Made by a program: the position numbers and the translations under genes. From JBCCGG01 sp039029395 (lineage in GTDB: Bacteria; Pseudomonadota; Alphaproteobacteria; Kiloniellales; JAKSDN01): 64,000 nt of DNA. The first letter of the stretch is position 1, and each line of letters starts with the position of its first letter. Of the stretch, positions 8,138 through 16,367 are shown in pieces. The notes beneath the pieces are model-generated. The model had not been told where the DNA came from and searched no databases. It was given only the letters and a program-made list of their open reading frames with translations. Location: contig JBCCGG010000021.1 in NCBI GenBank assembly GCA_039029395.1, forward strand, positions 1-64,000. The letters run 5' to 3'.

Positions 8138-8455
8138 TCCCGCCGATCCGTTGGCACCAATGAGAGGATAGCAAAAATGCCCACCGCCATGGCAGCTCTC
8201 GCCACGTGCCCCCAAAAAATTCTCACCAACAGCCGGTGCCACAACCTACGCCATCCCAAGGATCGCGGCCGGTCGTTAGGGCTCGTCAGCGCGAGCGGGT
8301 CTCCTACAATCATTAACACTATCGTGCTATTGCAGATGCCCCATTGCGCCGCGCCAGAGGGCGGCTGCGGCGTGGAAACGACCGGACCGCCCCAAGAGGA
8401 CGAACCCGAGATAGAGTGAAGCCGCGGAATAGGATCGGGCGAACGAGAGAAAGCC
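8138..8455. other. Intergenic region between divergent genes
   Basis: This stretch separates the Kelch-like gene from the ankyrin gene. It includes a somewhat AT-richer segment around 8270-8335 where promoters could lie. I could not identify a convincing -35/-10 pair, operator or RNA. Confidence 0.4.
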
Positions 8456-9667
8456 ATGAGCAAGACCAGCCGGCTGACCGGCGAGACTAACGATTTCCTC
8501 AAGCGCGTGCTGCCGGCCTGCGCCGCCGGCAAGCGCGCCTTGGTCCAGTCCTACCTTGCCGATCCGCGCGACTTCGCCCGTTGGACCGGGCCCCATGGCC
8601 GCACCATGCTGTGGAGCGCGGCGCGCTCGGGCCACACCCAGATCGTGCGCCTCTTGGCCGAGCAACACGACGCCGACCCCCGTGCGCTCGGCTGCTTCTT
8701 TCGCGAGACCCGGGTCGAGATCTCGCCTTGGCTGGCGGCCCACCTGCGCGGCCACCAGGAGACAACCGCCTATCTGGAGTCGATCGGCGCCGGGCGGGAT
8801 TTTTTCGCCGCCTGCTATCTAGGCGACGAGGCCTTCGTGGCGGAGACCCTGGCAGCGGACCCGGCCGCGGCCGGGCGGCCCACCGCGCGCGAGCACCGCT
8901 GGAACCCCTACGAGGCCTGGCCACTGCAATATGCCATCGCCGGCCACCAGCCGCTGATCGCCCGCAAGCTGCTGGCCGCCGGCGCCGACCCCAAGGCCGA
9001 TCCGATCATCCTGAGCGACGCCGCGCGCACCAGGTTCTACGAGGTCGCCGCTTTGCTCATGGCACAAGGCGCCGATCCCAAGGCGACCGGCAAGCGCGAC
9101 TGGCTCGACGATCCGAAGCTGCGCAAGCTCGCCAAGGCCTGCGGCCACGACCTGAGCGAGGCCGACTTTCCGCCCGAAAAATGGCCCGAGCTGGTCGACG
9201 AATGCCGGGGCAACCACAACGTGCCGGACGATCCGACGCGCATCCTCGGCTTGCTCGAAGCAGGCGCGGACGTGAACGTGCGCGACTACAAGACCAAGAC
9301 CGCCCTGCACCGGGCCGCCCAAGCGGGCTTTCTGGAGATCCCCAAGCTCCTGCTCGAGCACGGCGCCAACCTGGAGGCCCGGGACGAAAACGGCGAGACG
9401 CCGATCTTCGACGCCGCCTTCCACGGCCGCCTGGCGACCCTGCGCTTGCTGGTCGATGGCGGCGCGGACCTTGATGCGACCAATCTGAAGGGCCAGAGCG
9501 TGGTCTTCGCCGCCGTGCGCGGCGGCCAGGCCGAGGTGCTCAAGCTCCTGACCGAGCTGGGCTGCGACTTGGAGATCGCGGACGCCACGGGCAAGACCCC
9601 GCGAGACCTGGCAACCCGCTCGCGCAAGCGCGGCATCGAGGAGGTGCGGCCCCTGCTGGGCTTCTAG
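8456..9667 (+). CDS. Ankyrin-repeat protein, 403 aa
   Basis: A cytoplasmic-looking protein without signal peptide. Ankyrin repeats are clear in the C-terminal half (KTALHRAAQAGFLEIPKLLL, ETPIFDAAFHGRLATLRLL, QSVVFAAVRGGQAEVLKLL) and more divergent in the N-terminal half (RTMLWSAARSGHTQIVRLLA, WPLQYAIAGHQPLIARKLLA). There are roughly eight repeats. Such solenoids mediate protein-protein contacts. The gene stands alone between a divergent and a convergent neighbour, so no partner is indicated. Confidence 0.9.
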   Translation: MSKTSRLTGETNDFLKRVLPACAAGKRALVQSYLADPRDFARWTGPHGRTMLWSAARSGHTQIVRLLAEQHDADPRALGCFFRETRVEISPWLAAHLRGHQETTAYLESIGAGRDFFAACYLGDEAFVAETLAADPAAAGRPTAREHRWNPYEAWPLQYAIAGHQPLIARKLLAAGADPKADPIILSDAARTRFYEVAALLMAQGADPKATGKRDWLDDPKLRKLAKACGHDLSEADFPPEKWPELVDECRGNHNVPDDPTRILGLLEAGADVNVRDYKTKTALHRAAQAGFLEIPKLLLEHGANLEARDENGETPIFDAAFHGRLATLRLLVDGGADLDATNLKGQSVVFAAVRGGQAEVLKLLTELGCDLEIADATGKTPRDLATRSRKRGIEEVRPLLGF

Positions 9668-9668
9668 T

Positions 9669-10157
9669 CTAATCCGGCAAGGTGATCGTGCCTTTGTAGG
9701 TGCCCTCGAAGAAGCCGCCCTTTACCTGGCTGACCGACCAGTTCATCTGGCACTGGCCGCCGGCGAAGCGGCCCGTGGCGGCAACGCAGGTCTGCACGCC
9801 TTCGACCACGACCTTGCCTTGGGCGTTCATCTTGCTGGCGCCGTGGGCCTCCATCACCAGGGTCGAGCCGTCGGCGTAGGTCCAGATGGCGTAGCTCTGC
9901 ACCGGGCCGACTCCCTTGATGAAGGCCAGCGTGCCCCGGATCGTGCGCTGGGCGACCGCGCCGTCCTTTGCGATCGCGACTCCTTGGATTCGGTAGTTGC
10001 AGATCTTGTGGCGCCCAAGCTCCTCGGGCGTATCGCATTCGAACACGATCGGCAGATTGACCAGCCGCCCTTCGAGCGCCTGCTCGGCCGCCTGGGCCGG
10101 CGCAACGGCAGCGAGGAGAAGAGCGGCGAAGAGGAGCGTACAACGGCAAAGCTTCAT
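9669..10157 (-). CDS. Secreted protein of unknown function, 162 aa
   Basis: The N-terminus (KLCRCTLLFAALLLAAVAPAQA) is a clear Sec signal. The mature part has four cysteines (ECDT, KICNY, QTCVAA, GQCQMNW) suited to two disulfides, and beta-rich segments such as GFFEGTYKGTITLPD. The family is not recognised. The gene is convergent with the ankyrin gene, one base apart, and is followed upstream by a small ORF on the same strand. Confidence 0.75.
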   Translation of the reverse strand: MKLCRCTLLFAALLLAAVAPAQAAEQALEGRLVNLPIVFECDTPEELGRHKICNYRIQGVAIAKDGAVAQRTIRGTLAFIKGVGPVQSYAIWTYADGSTLVMEAHGASKMNAQGKVVVEGVQTCVAATGRFAGGQCQMNWSVSQVKGGFFEGTYKGTITLPD

Positions 10158-10232
10158 GATCAGGTTCCCTTGCGTGACGTTTTCGGGATCATGAGCCAGG
10201 GCGCCCCAGTCATCAAGATGGCCGGCCGCGCC

Positions 10233-10463
10233 TCACATCCACCCGCCGAAGCGCTCGGCCGCCAGATCGAGCAGACGCTCGGTCTCCGAGAGCGCCAGGT
10301 CGTCCTGGGCTTCGGGATAGCGCTCCCGGTAGACGTCCCGGGCCGCCGCCCGGGCCCGGGCATCGCCCAGGCCGGTCTCCCGGCTGGCCCCGTAGGCCTC
10401 GGCGATTGCGCGCAGGTCGGCTTCTTCCCAAGGGGTGGCAGTGGCGGCGGCGGTGATCAACAT
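10233..10463 (-). CDS. Small hypothetical protein, 76 aa
   Basis: A short, probably helical acidic protein with the core WEEADLRAIAEAYGASRETG and a C-terminal ERLLDLAAERFGGWM. The ATG is preceded by a strong AAGGAG at good spacing, which is the main evidence that it is translated. No family is recognised. It lies upstream of the secreted protein gene on the same strand, with a 75-base gap. Confidence 0.6.
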   Translation of the reverse strand: MLITAAATATPWEEADLRAIAEAYGASRETGLGDARARAAARDVYRERYPEAQDDLALSETERLLDLAAERFGGWM

Positions 10464-10620
10464 GGCACGCTCTCCTTTCCTGCCCCAAGCCTAGCGTTCA
10501 CATGCATGAGAACACAACAAGAACATTTAACGCGGCGATCCGGCCCGGTTGTGCCCCGGGCGCCGATGACCTATGCCAGGGGCTGGTCAAGACGAACGGC
10601 GGCGGGGAGGCCGCGAAGCC

Positions 10621-11292
10621 ATGGACATTCACCAGGCACCGGCGGCGGACGAGGCGCTTGTCGGGCGCGCCCGCGCGCTGGCCAGCGGCACGCTCGCCAA
10701 CGCGCTGGACGGGGTCGGGCTGCACCACAACGTGGTCGAGGACCTGACCCCCGTGGCGCCCGGCCTGCGCCTGGCTGGACGGGCGGTCACGGTCAAGCAG
10801 TCGGCCGACACCTACGGCAGCTTCCCGGCCAGCGACTTCAAGGTCGGCGCCATGATCGACGCGGCCGGCCCGGGCGACGTCATCGTCGCCGACGCCGAGG
10901 GCGCGCCCTACTCCACCTGGGGCGGCATGGCCTCGGCGGCGGCCCGCCACAAGGGCATCGCCGGCCTGGTGGTCGACGGCGCGGTGCGCGATGTGGAGGA
11001 AATCCTCGAGGCCGGCTTCCCGGTCTACAGCCGGCACATGAGCCCGACCACGGGCCGCACCCGCCTCAAGGTCGAGGCGATCAACGTGCCGGTGCATATC
11101 GGCGGGGTCGGCGTCCAGCCGGGCGATATCGTGGTCGCCGACGGCACCGGTATCGTCGTGCTGCCCCGGGACCTGGCGCCCGAGATCGTCGCCCGCGCCG
11201 AGCGCTTCGCGGCCGACGACGCGGCCGCGCTCAAGGAGCTCGAGGCCGGGCGCAGCTTCACCGAGGTCATGGCGAAGTACGGGAACATCTAG
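10621..11292 (+). CDS. RraA-like aldolase/decarboxylase family protein
   Basis: A 223-residue protein of the RraA / 4-hydroxy-4-methyl-2-oxoglutarate aldolase superfamily. Visible motifs are GTLANALDGVG near the N-terminus, GDVIVADAEG, the glycine-rich WGGMASAAARHKGIAGLVVD and the signature DGAVRDVEEI, which carries the Arg-Asp pair used for substrate and metal binding in HMG aldolases. The ATG at 10621 follows GGGGAGG; an in-frame upstream ATG at 10573 lacks a ribosome site. The stop is two bases before the ThDP enzyme start, so the two are cotranscribed and perhaps act on the same 2-oxoacid. Confidence 0.87.
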   Translation: MDIHQAPAADEALVGRARALASGTLANALDGVGLHHNVVEDLTPVAPGLRLAGRAVTVKQSADTYGSFPASDFKVGAMIDAAGPGDVIVADAEGAPYSTWGGMASAAARHKGIAGLVVDGAVRDVEEILEAGFPVYSRHMSPTTGRTRLKVEAINVPVHIGGVGVQPGDIVVADGTGIVVLPRDLAPEIVARAERFAADDAAALKELEAGRSFTEVMAKYGNI

Positions 11293-11293
11293 G

Positions 11294-12880
11294 GTGACCG
11301 ACCGGCCGGTCAGCCTGGCCGAGCATTTGGTCGCGGCCCTGGCGGCACGTGGCGTTAAGCGGATCTTCGGGATTCCCGGCGGCGGCTCGAGCCTGGCCCT
11401 GATCGCGGCCGCCGAGCGGGCCGGTCTCGACTTCGTGCTGGCCCGCAGCGAGACCGCGGCGGCCCTCATGGCGGCGGTCACCGGCGAGCTCAGCGGCGCG
11501 CCCGGCGTGGTGCTGACCGGCATCGGGCCGGGCGCGGCCAGCGCGGTCAACGGCATCGCCTATGCCCACCTGGAACGGGCGCCCGTCCTTCTGGTGACCG
11601 ACGGGCCGGCCGGGTCCTTTCATCAGGCCTTCGATCAAAACGCCCTCTACGGGCCGATTACCAAGCACCAGGCGCGCCTGACGCCGGCTGGCGGCCGGGC
11701 CCAGATCGAAGCCGCGCTGGAGTTCGCACTCACGCCGCCTCAAGGCCCGGTCCAGCTCGACCTGACCGCCGATGACGCGGCCGCGCCGGCGGACGCGACG
11801 CCCCGCCTATCAGCGGCGCCCACGCCGGCCGCGCCCGACCCGGCGCCGGCCCTGGCCCTGCTGTCCGAAAGCCGCCGGCCCCTGGTGATCGCCGGCCTGG
11901 AGACCAGGCTCGGCGACGGCCCGGCCGCGCTGGGGCGTTTGGTCGAGGCGCTCGCCTGCCCAGCACTGGTGACTTACCGGGCCAAGGGCTGCCTACCGGA
12001 CTCCCATCCGGGCGCGGTGGGCCTCTTCACCGGCGCGGCCGGCGAGGCGGAGGTTCTGGCCACCGCCGATCTGGTCGTCGCGGTCGGCCTGGACCCGGTC
12101 GAGATCATCCCCGGGCCCTGGCGCGCGGCGGCGCCGCTTTTGGAGCTGCGCCTGGCCGCGACACCGCCCCTGCCCGCGCCCGCCGCCGCGCGCCTGGTCG
12201 GGCCCCTGGAGACCAGCGTCGCGGCCTTGCTGCCAGGCGCCGCGAGATCCCAATGGCAGGCGCGTGACATCGCCGCCTTGCGGGACAAGCTGGGCCGCCG
12301 GGTGGCGCTCTCCGGCGCCGGCCACACGGCGGAAAGCGTGGTGCGCGCGCTCCAGGCCGCGGCGCCCGTAAACTGCCGCCTGACCGTGGACTCCGGTGCC
12401 CATATGTTCAGCGCCATGACCCAATGGCGCGCCGAGCAGCCCTTCGACCTGCTCAAGTCCAACGGTCTTTCGACCATGGGCTTCGCCCTACCCGCCGCGC
12501 TGGCCGCCGCCCTGCACACGCCCGCCCGGCCGGTCGCCGCGGCGATCGGCGACGGCGGCCTGATGATGTGCCTGGGCGAGCTGGCCACCGCCGCCGAGCA
12601 AGGTTGCCGGCTGGTCGTCGTGGTGCTCAACGACGCCGCGCTCTCGCTGATCGACATCAAGCAGCAGCGCCAGCAACATAAAGCCATCGGCGTACGCACC
12701 GGCGAGATCGACTTTGCCGCTGTGGCAACTGCGATGGGCTGCCGGGCCTGGCGGGTCGGGCGCGGGGAAGACTTGGCGCCGGCGGTGGCGGCGGCCTTCG
12801 AGGGCGACGGCCCGGCGCTGATCGACGTCGCGGTCGACCCGAGCGGCTATGGAGACCAGCTGATTTCCCTCAGGGGATAA
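11294..12880 (+). CDS. Thiamine-diphosphate-dependent decarboxylase/acetolactate synthase-like enzyme
   Basis: A 528-residue member of the ThDP-binding POX/ALS/benzoylformate decarboxylase family. The N-terminal pyrimidine domain has RIFGIPGGGSSLALI and the activating Glu in ARSETAAALMA. The middle domain spans about residues 190-310. The PP domain has MGFALPAALAAALH and the ThDP/Mg motif GDGGLMMCLGE with the later Asn in VVLNDAAL. Length and order match the family. It starts with GTG right after the RraA-like gene. Partner chemistry suggests processing of a branched or aromatic 2-oxoacid, but the substrate cannot be fixed. Confidence 0.88.
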   Translation: MTDRPVSLAEHLVAALAARGVKRIFGIPGGGSSLALIAAAERAGLDFVLARSETAAALMAAVTGELSGAPGVVLTGIGPGAASAVNGIAYAHLERAPVLLVTDGPAGSFHQAFDQNALYGPITKHQARLTPAGGRAQIEAALEFALTPPQGPVQLDLTADDAAAPADATPRLSAAPTPAAPDPAPALALLSESRRPLVIAGLETRLGDGPAALGRLVEALACPALVTYRAKGCLPDSHPGAVGLFTGAAGEAEVLATADLVVAVGLDPVEIIPGPWRAAAPLLELRLAATPPLPAPAAARLVGPLETSVAALLPGAARSQWQARDIAALRDKLGRRVALSGAGHTAESVVRALQAAAPVNCRLTVDSGAHMFSAMTQWRAEQPFDLLKSNGLSTMGFALPAALAAALHTPARPVAAAIGDGGLMMCLGELATAAEQGCRLVVVVLNDAALSLIDIKQQRQQHKAIGVRTGEIDFAAVATAMGCRAWRVGRGEDLAPAVAAAFEGDGPALIDVAVDPSGYGDQLISLRG

Positions 12881-12887
12881 CAAAACC

Positions 12888-13055
12888 AACCAGTGGGATC
12901 ACAGAGGTCACCGAGGATCCACAGAGTTCACCGAGAGACTTTACATGCCCAATAATACTGTCCCGAATTGTTTAGCTATTGCACAGGCGCTCAAAATATC
13001 AAGAACTCTCTGTGAACTCTTTGGCCCCTCTGTGAGCTCTGTGTCAACACTGGTT
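12888..13055. repeat. 168-bp inverted-repeat element
   Basis: Two 50-base arms, 12888-12937 and 13006-13055, are inverted copies with about 40 of 50 positions matching. They begin and end with AACCAGTG / CACTGGTT. Each arm has two tandem units of the form CACAGAG(G/T)TCACCGAG. The 68-base spacer is AT-rich and non-coding. The element lies downstream of the ThDP gene. It looks like a MITE- or REP-like palindromic element rather than a terminator. Confidence 0.72.
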
Positions 13056-13276
13056 GTTTGACTGCCAAGAAACCGCCGCGAATTTCGAGAGATTTGACAT
13101 CCCGGTGCATGGGGCCGTTCCAACGGGAATCGGAAGAGGACCTATCACCTCCCGCCCCTTGGGTCAAAGGCCGCAACATTCTTTAAGGAATCCCAAGCCC
13201 TTACCTCACCGCCTTCGCTTGGCAGTTGGGTACTTTGTGCCAAAGCCTTATGTAGATGGAAGGAGTCTCCGTCCCC
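13056..13276. other. Non-coding gap
   Basis: Between the inverted repeat and the end of the ornithine aminotransferase gene I see no coding frame with a ribosome site. I also see no clear terminator or RNA. Confidence 0.4.
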
Positions 13277-14497
13277 TCACCCGCCGCCGCGCAGGACCTT
13301 GTCGATGGTCTCCAGCGCCCAGTCGATCTCGTCGCGCCGGATCACCAGCGGCGGGGCGAAGCGCAGGGTGTTGACGTGGGTCTCCTTGCAAAGCAGGCCG
13401 GCCTCTTTCAGGGCCTCGCTGTACTGCCGGGCGCCGCCGACCTCGGGGTGAAACTCGAGGGCGATCATCAGGCCGCGGCCGCGTACCTCCTTGACCTGGT
13501 TGGTCTTGAGCTTGGCCAGCTCGTCCAGGAAGTAGGCGCCTTGGGTCGCCGCGTTCTCGATCAGGCCCTCCTCGACCAACACCTTCAAGGCGGCACGGGC
13601 GACCGCGCAGGCCAGCGGGTTGCCGCCGAAGGTGGAGCCGTGCTCGCCGGGCTTGAGCACGCCCAGCACCTCGGTGTTGGAGAGCACCGCCGACATGGGA
13701 TAGAAGCCGCCGGAGAGCGCCTTGCCGATCAGGGTGACGTCGGCCTCGATGGCCTCGTACTCCTCGGCCAGGAGCTTGCCGGTGCGCCCCAGACCGGTCT
13801 GGATCTCGTCGAGCACCAGCATGACCTCGCGGGCCGAGCAGATTTCGCGCACCCGCTTCAGGTAGCCGTCGGGCGGGATGATGACCCCGGCCTCGCCCTG
13901 GATCGGCTCGACCAGGAAGGCCACCGTGTTGGGGGTAATCGCCCGCTCCAACGCCTGGGCATCGCCGAAGGGGATGATCCTGAAGCCCGGCGCGAAAGGC
14001 CCGAAGCCGCGCCTTGCGGTCGGGTCAGTGGAAAAGCCGACGATCGTGATGGTGCGGCCGTGGAAGCCGTTCTCGCAGACGATCACCTCGGCCTGGTCGG
14101 CCGGCACGCCCTTGACCTCGTAGCCCCACTTGCGCACCGCCTTGATCGCGCTTTCGACCGCCTCGGCGCCGCTGTTCATGGGCAGCACCTTGTGGGTGTT
14201 GGTGAGCGCGCAGATCTCCTCGTAGAAAGGCCCCAGCTGATCGTTGTGAAAGGCGCGGGAGGTCAGCGGCAGACGCTCGGCCTGGGCGATCAGGGCCTGG
14301 CGGATCTTGGGATGGCCGTGGCCCTGGTTGACCGCCGAGTAGGCCGACAGGCAATCCATGTAGCGCTTGCCGTCGACGTCCCATACCCAGATGCCCTCGC
14401 CGCGGCTTAAGACCACGTCGAGCGGATGGTAGTTGTGGGCGCCGAGCTTGGACTCGATCGAGATCAGCTCTTCGGCGGAATGCTGCAGGTCAACCAT
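13277..14497 (-). CDS. rocD: Ornithine-oxo-acid transaminase
   Basis: A 406-residue class III PLP aminotransferase. Key segments are DGKRYMDCLSAYSAVNQGH, MNSGAEAVESAIK, NGFHGRT, LVLDEIQTGLGRTG and the PLP lysine in LIGKALSGGFYP. HGSTFGGNPLACAVA follows. The YSAVNQGH signature is typical of ornithine aminotransferase, which makes glutamate semialdehyde from ornithine. The start is one of two tandem ATGs (14500 or 14497) after AGGGGG; the second has better spacing. The ATG touches the arginase stop, so the two enzymes form a tight arginine catabolic operon. Confidence 0.94.
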   Translation of the reverse strand: MVDLQHSAEELISIESKLGAHNYHPLDVVLSRGEGIWVWDVDGKRYMDCLSAYSAVNQGHGHPKIRQALIAQAERLPLTSRAFHNDQLGPFYEEICALTNTHKVLPMNSGAEAVESAIKAVRKWGYEVKGVPADQAEVIVCENGFHGRTITIVGFSTDPTARRGFGPFAPGFRIIPFGDAQALERAITPNTVAFLVEPIQGEAGVIIPPDGYLKRVREICSAREVMLVLDEIQTGLGRTGKLLAEEYEAIEADVTLIGKALSGGFYPMSAVLSNTEVLGVLKPGEHGSTFGGNPLACAVARAALKVLVEEGLIENAATQGAYFLDELAKLKTNQVKEVRGRGLMIALEFHPEVGGARQYSEALKEAGLLCKETHVNTLRFAPPLVIRRDEIDWALETIDKVLRGGG

Positions 14498-15453
14498 CAT
14501 AACCCCCTGTGGTGACGGCTCAGGATCTGTTCGCCGAACAGGCTCTCCACCAGCTCGACCATCAGCTTGGCGGTCTTGTTGCGGCTGTCGTAGGCCGGGT
14601 TGAGCTCCATCAAGTCGAGCGAGTCCATCAGGCCGGAATCGTAGATCATCTCCATGCAGAGCTGGGCCTCCCGATAGGTCGGGCCGCCCGGCACGGTGGT
14701 GCCGACGCCGGGCGCGATGTCGGGATCCAGAAAGTCCACGTCGAAGGAGACATGGACATGGCCGCCGCGCTCGGCCAGGCGCTCCAGGACGCCGATCATG
14801 GTGGCGCGCATGCCGGTCTCGTCGATGCGCCGCATGTCGTGCACCTCGAGGCCGCTTTCCACCACCATCTTCTTCTCGATGCGGTCGACCGAGCGGATGC
14901 CGAGCTGGATGATGTGTCCGGCGTCGAGCATCGGCCAGGCATGACCCAGGTCGGTCAGCTCCTTGGGCCCGTGGCCGGTGACCACCGCGACCGGCATGCC
15001 GTGGATATTGCCCGAGGGCGTGGTCTCGGGCGTGTTGAAGTCGGCATGGGCGTCGAGCCACAGCACCGAGAGCGGCTTGCCGGCTTCCGCGCAGTGCTTG
15101 GCGACCCCGGCGATCGAGCCGATCGCGAGGCAATGGTCCCCGCCCAGGAGGATCGGCAGCTGGCCGGCGTCGAGCGACGCGGCCATGGCGTCGCGCACCG
15201 CGTGGCACCACTGGGCGACCTCGGCCAGGTGGCGGTAACCGTCGACCGGCTTGGCGACCGGGTTGGCCGGGCCCGCCAGGTTGCCCAGGTCGGTGACCTG
15301 GTAGCCGAGCCGCACAAGGGACTGTTCGAGCCCGGCGACCCTGAGCGCCTCGGGCCCCATGGAGCCGCCCCGGTGGCCGGCGCCGATATCGGTCGGCGCG
15401 CCGATCAGGGCGATCGAGCGATCCCGGGAGAGGGCCGCCGCGGCCGCGCTCAT
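14497..15453 (-). CDS. rocF: Arginase
   Basis: A 318-residue ureohydrolase with the manganese-binding motifs GGDHCLAIGS, DAHADFNT and SFDVDFLDPDIAPGVGT in order. The N-terminal IGAPTDIGAGHRGGSMGPEALR is the arginase pattern. It converts arginine to ornithine and urea in the cytoplasm. The stop overlaps the start of rocD, which takes the ornithine onward. Agmatinase is the main alternative, but the rocD pairing and the N-terminus favour arginase. Confidence 0.94.
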   Translation of the reverse strand: MSAAAAALSRDRSIALIGAPTDIGAGHRGGSMGPEALRVAGLEQSLVRLGYQVTDLGNLAGPANPVAKPVDGYRHLAEVAQWCHAVRDAMAASLDAGQLPILLGGDHCLAIGSIAGVAKHCAEAGKPLSVLWLDAHADFNTPETTPSGNIHGMPVAVVTGHGPKELTDLGHAWPMLDAGHIIQLGIRSVDRIEKKMVVESGLEVHDMRRIDETGMRATMIGVLERLAERGGHVHVSFDVDFLDPDIAPGVGTTVPGGPTYREAQLCMEMIYDSGLMDSLDLMELNPAYDSRNKTAKLMVELVESLFGEQILSRHHRGL

Positions 15454-15478
15454 GGGGCGTTAGGGGAGCGCGCGGCGT

Positions 15479-15799
15479 TCATTGGGAGACGCACACACCG
15501 GGCGCGGTCCGGAAGAAGTTGCCCGCATTGGTCAGCTCTTCGGTGGTCATCTCGCCGCGCAAGCGGGCGGATTCGGCGCGGTCCTTCTGGACCATGGCGA
15601 CCACCATCGCCTGCTCCTTGTCGTTGAGCTCGGCTTCGGCGCGCGCGCCGATGCAGGCGCAGGCGCTCTCGGACATGTTGAGCTGGGCGGCGCATTCCTC
15701 GCTCAAGGTATCGGCCGTCCCAGCCGCCACGCCGCCGGTCGAAACCGCCAGCGCCAGCATTAAGCCGGACAGAATCAGAAAGACTCTGGAAACCCCCAT
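15479..15799 (-). CDS. Small secreted protein, 106 aa
   Basis: The first 26 residues form a signal peptide (MGVSRVFLILSGLMLALAVS...GVAAG). The mature part has a C-x9-C-x-C pattern (ECAAQLNMSESACACIG) and a final Cys in APGVCVSQ, so two disulfides are possible. The middle is helical and charged. No family is recognised. It sits 25 bases upstream of arginase on the same strand, but functional linkage is not evident. Confidence 0.68.
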   Translation of the reverse strand: MGVSRVFLILSGLMLALAVSTGGVAAGTADTLSEECAAQLNMSESACACIGARAEAELNDKEQAMVVAMVQKDRAESARLRGEMTTEELTNAGNFFRTAPGVCVSQ

Positions 15800-15889
15800 C
15801 GGGCACCCTCCATCAATCGCAATGTGGAAAGGGGTCAGACTAGTCGCCCGGACGCGCGGGGGACAAGGGGGATATAGCGGGCGGGCTTC

Positions 15890-16231
15890 TTAGCAGAGAC
15901 GGGTCGGGCCGTCGGGCGGGCCTGGTTCGGTCTCCAGATCGTAGGCCCAGCTGCCCTCTTCCTCGGCCTCCACCTCGATCGGCTCCTGGCGGCCGGCGAA
16001 GACGCTCATGACCTTGACCTGGATCTCGCACTCGCCCTCTTCCAGGAGCTCGGCGCGCATTAGGTCGGCCGCGGCCTGAGCGGCGCCCAAGGCGTCGTCG
16101 GCCGGAACATAGTAAACGCCGGCCATCTCATCCCGCTCGAACTCGTCGTAGTAATTGTCGAAGCTTGCCGCCAGTACGACCGTAAATAGGCCACCCTGTG
16201 GCAAATCTCCCCAATTCGCGCCCTTGCCCAT
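15890..16231 (-). CDS. Acidic cytoplasmic protein of unknown function, 113 aa
   Basis: The ATG at 16231 is preceded by GGAGGGGAT, a strong ribosome site; longer frames upstream lack one. The protein has no signal and a strongly acidic C-terminal third (IEVEAEEEGSWAYDLETEPG). SFDNYYDEFERDEMAGVYYV is its most distinctive stretch. The family is not recognised. Confidence 0.68.
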   Translation of the reverse strand: MGKGANWGDLPQGGLFTVVLAASFDNYYDEFERDEMAGVYYVPADDALGAAQAAADLMRAELLEEGECEIQVKVMSVFAGRQEPIEVEAEEEGSWAYDLETEPGPPDGPTRLC

Positions 16232-16367
16232 ATCCCCTCCAAGTCCTAACCCCCGGGATCCCAACCCCGGTGTCGGGATCTATGATACACGCTTTTGCCA
16301 AGCGGTGGCGGGCAAAAGTGGCTTTCGGCGATCAAATTCTCGTACTGGGCCGATGGGGCCTTTTGTG

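Noticed and set aside
12888..13055. CRISPR-like array
   Set aside because: The repeats are inverted arms with degenerate short units; there are no regularly spaced identical repeats or cas genes.
13256..14410. 384-codon plus-strand frame opposite ornithine aminotransferase
   Set aside because: It is an antisense shadow caused by GC-biased third positions; the minus strand shows a full PLP-enzyme motif set.
14501..15211. N-terminal extension of ornithine aminotransferase into the arginase region
   Set aside because: The extension lies out of frame within arginase; the tandem ATGs with AGGGGG give the true start.
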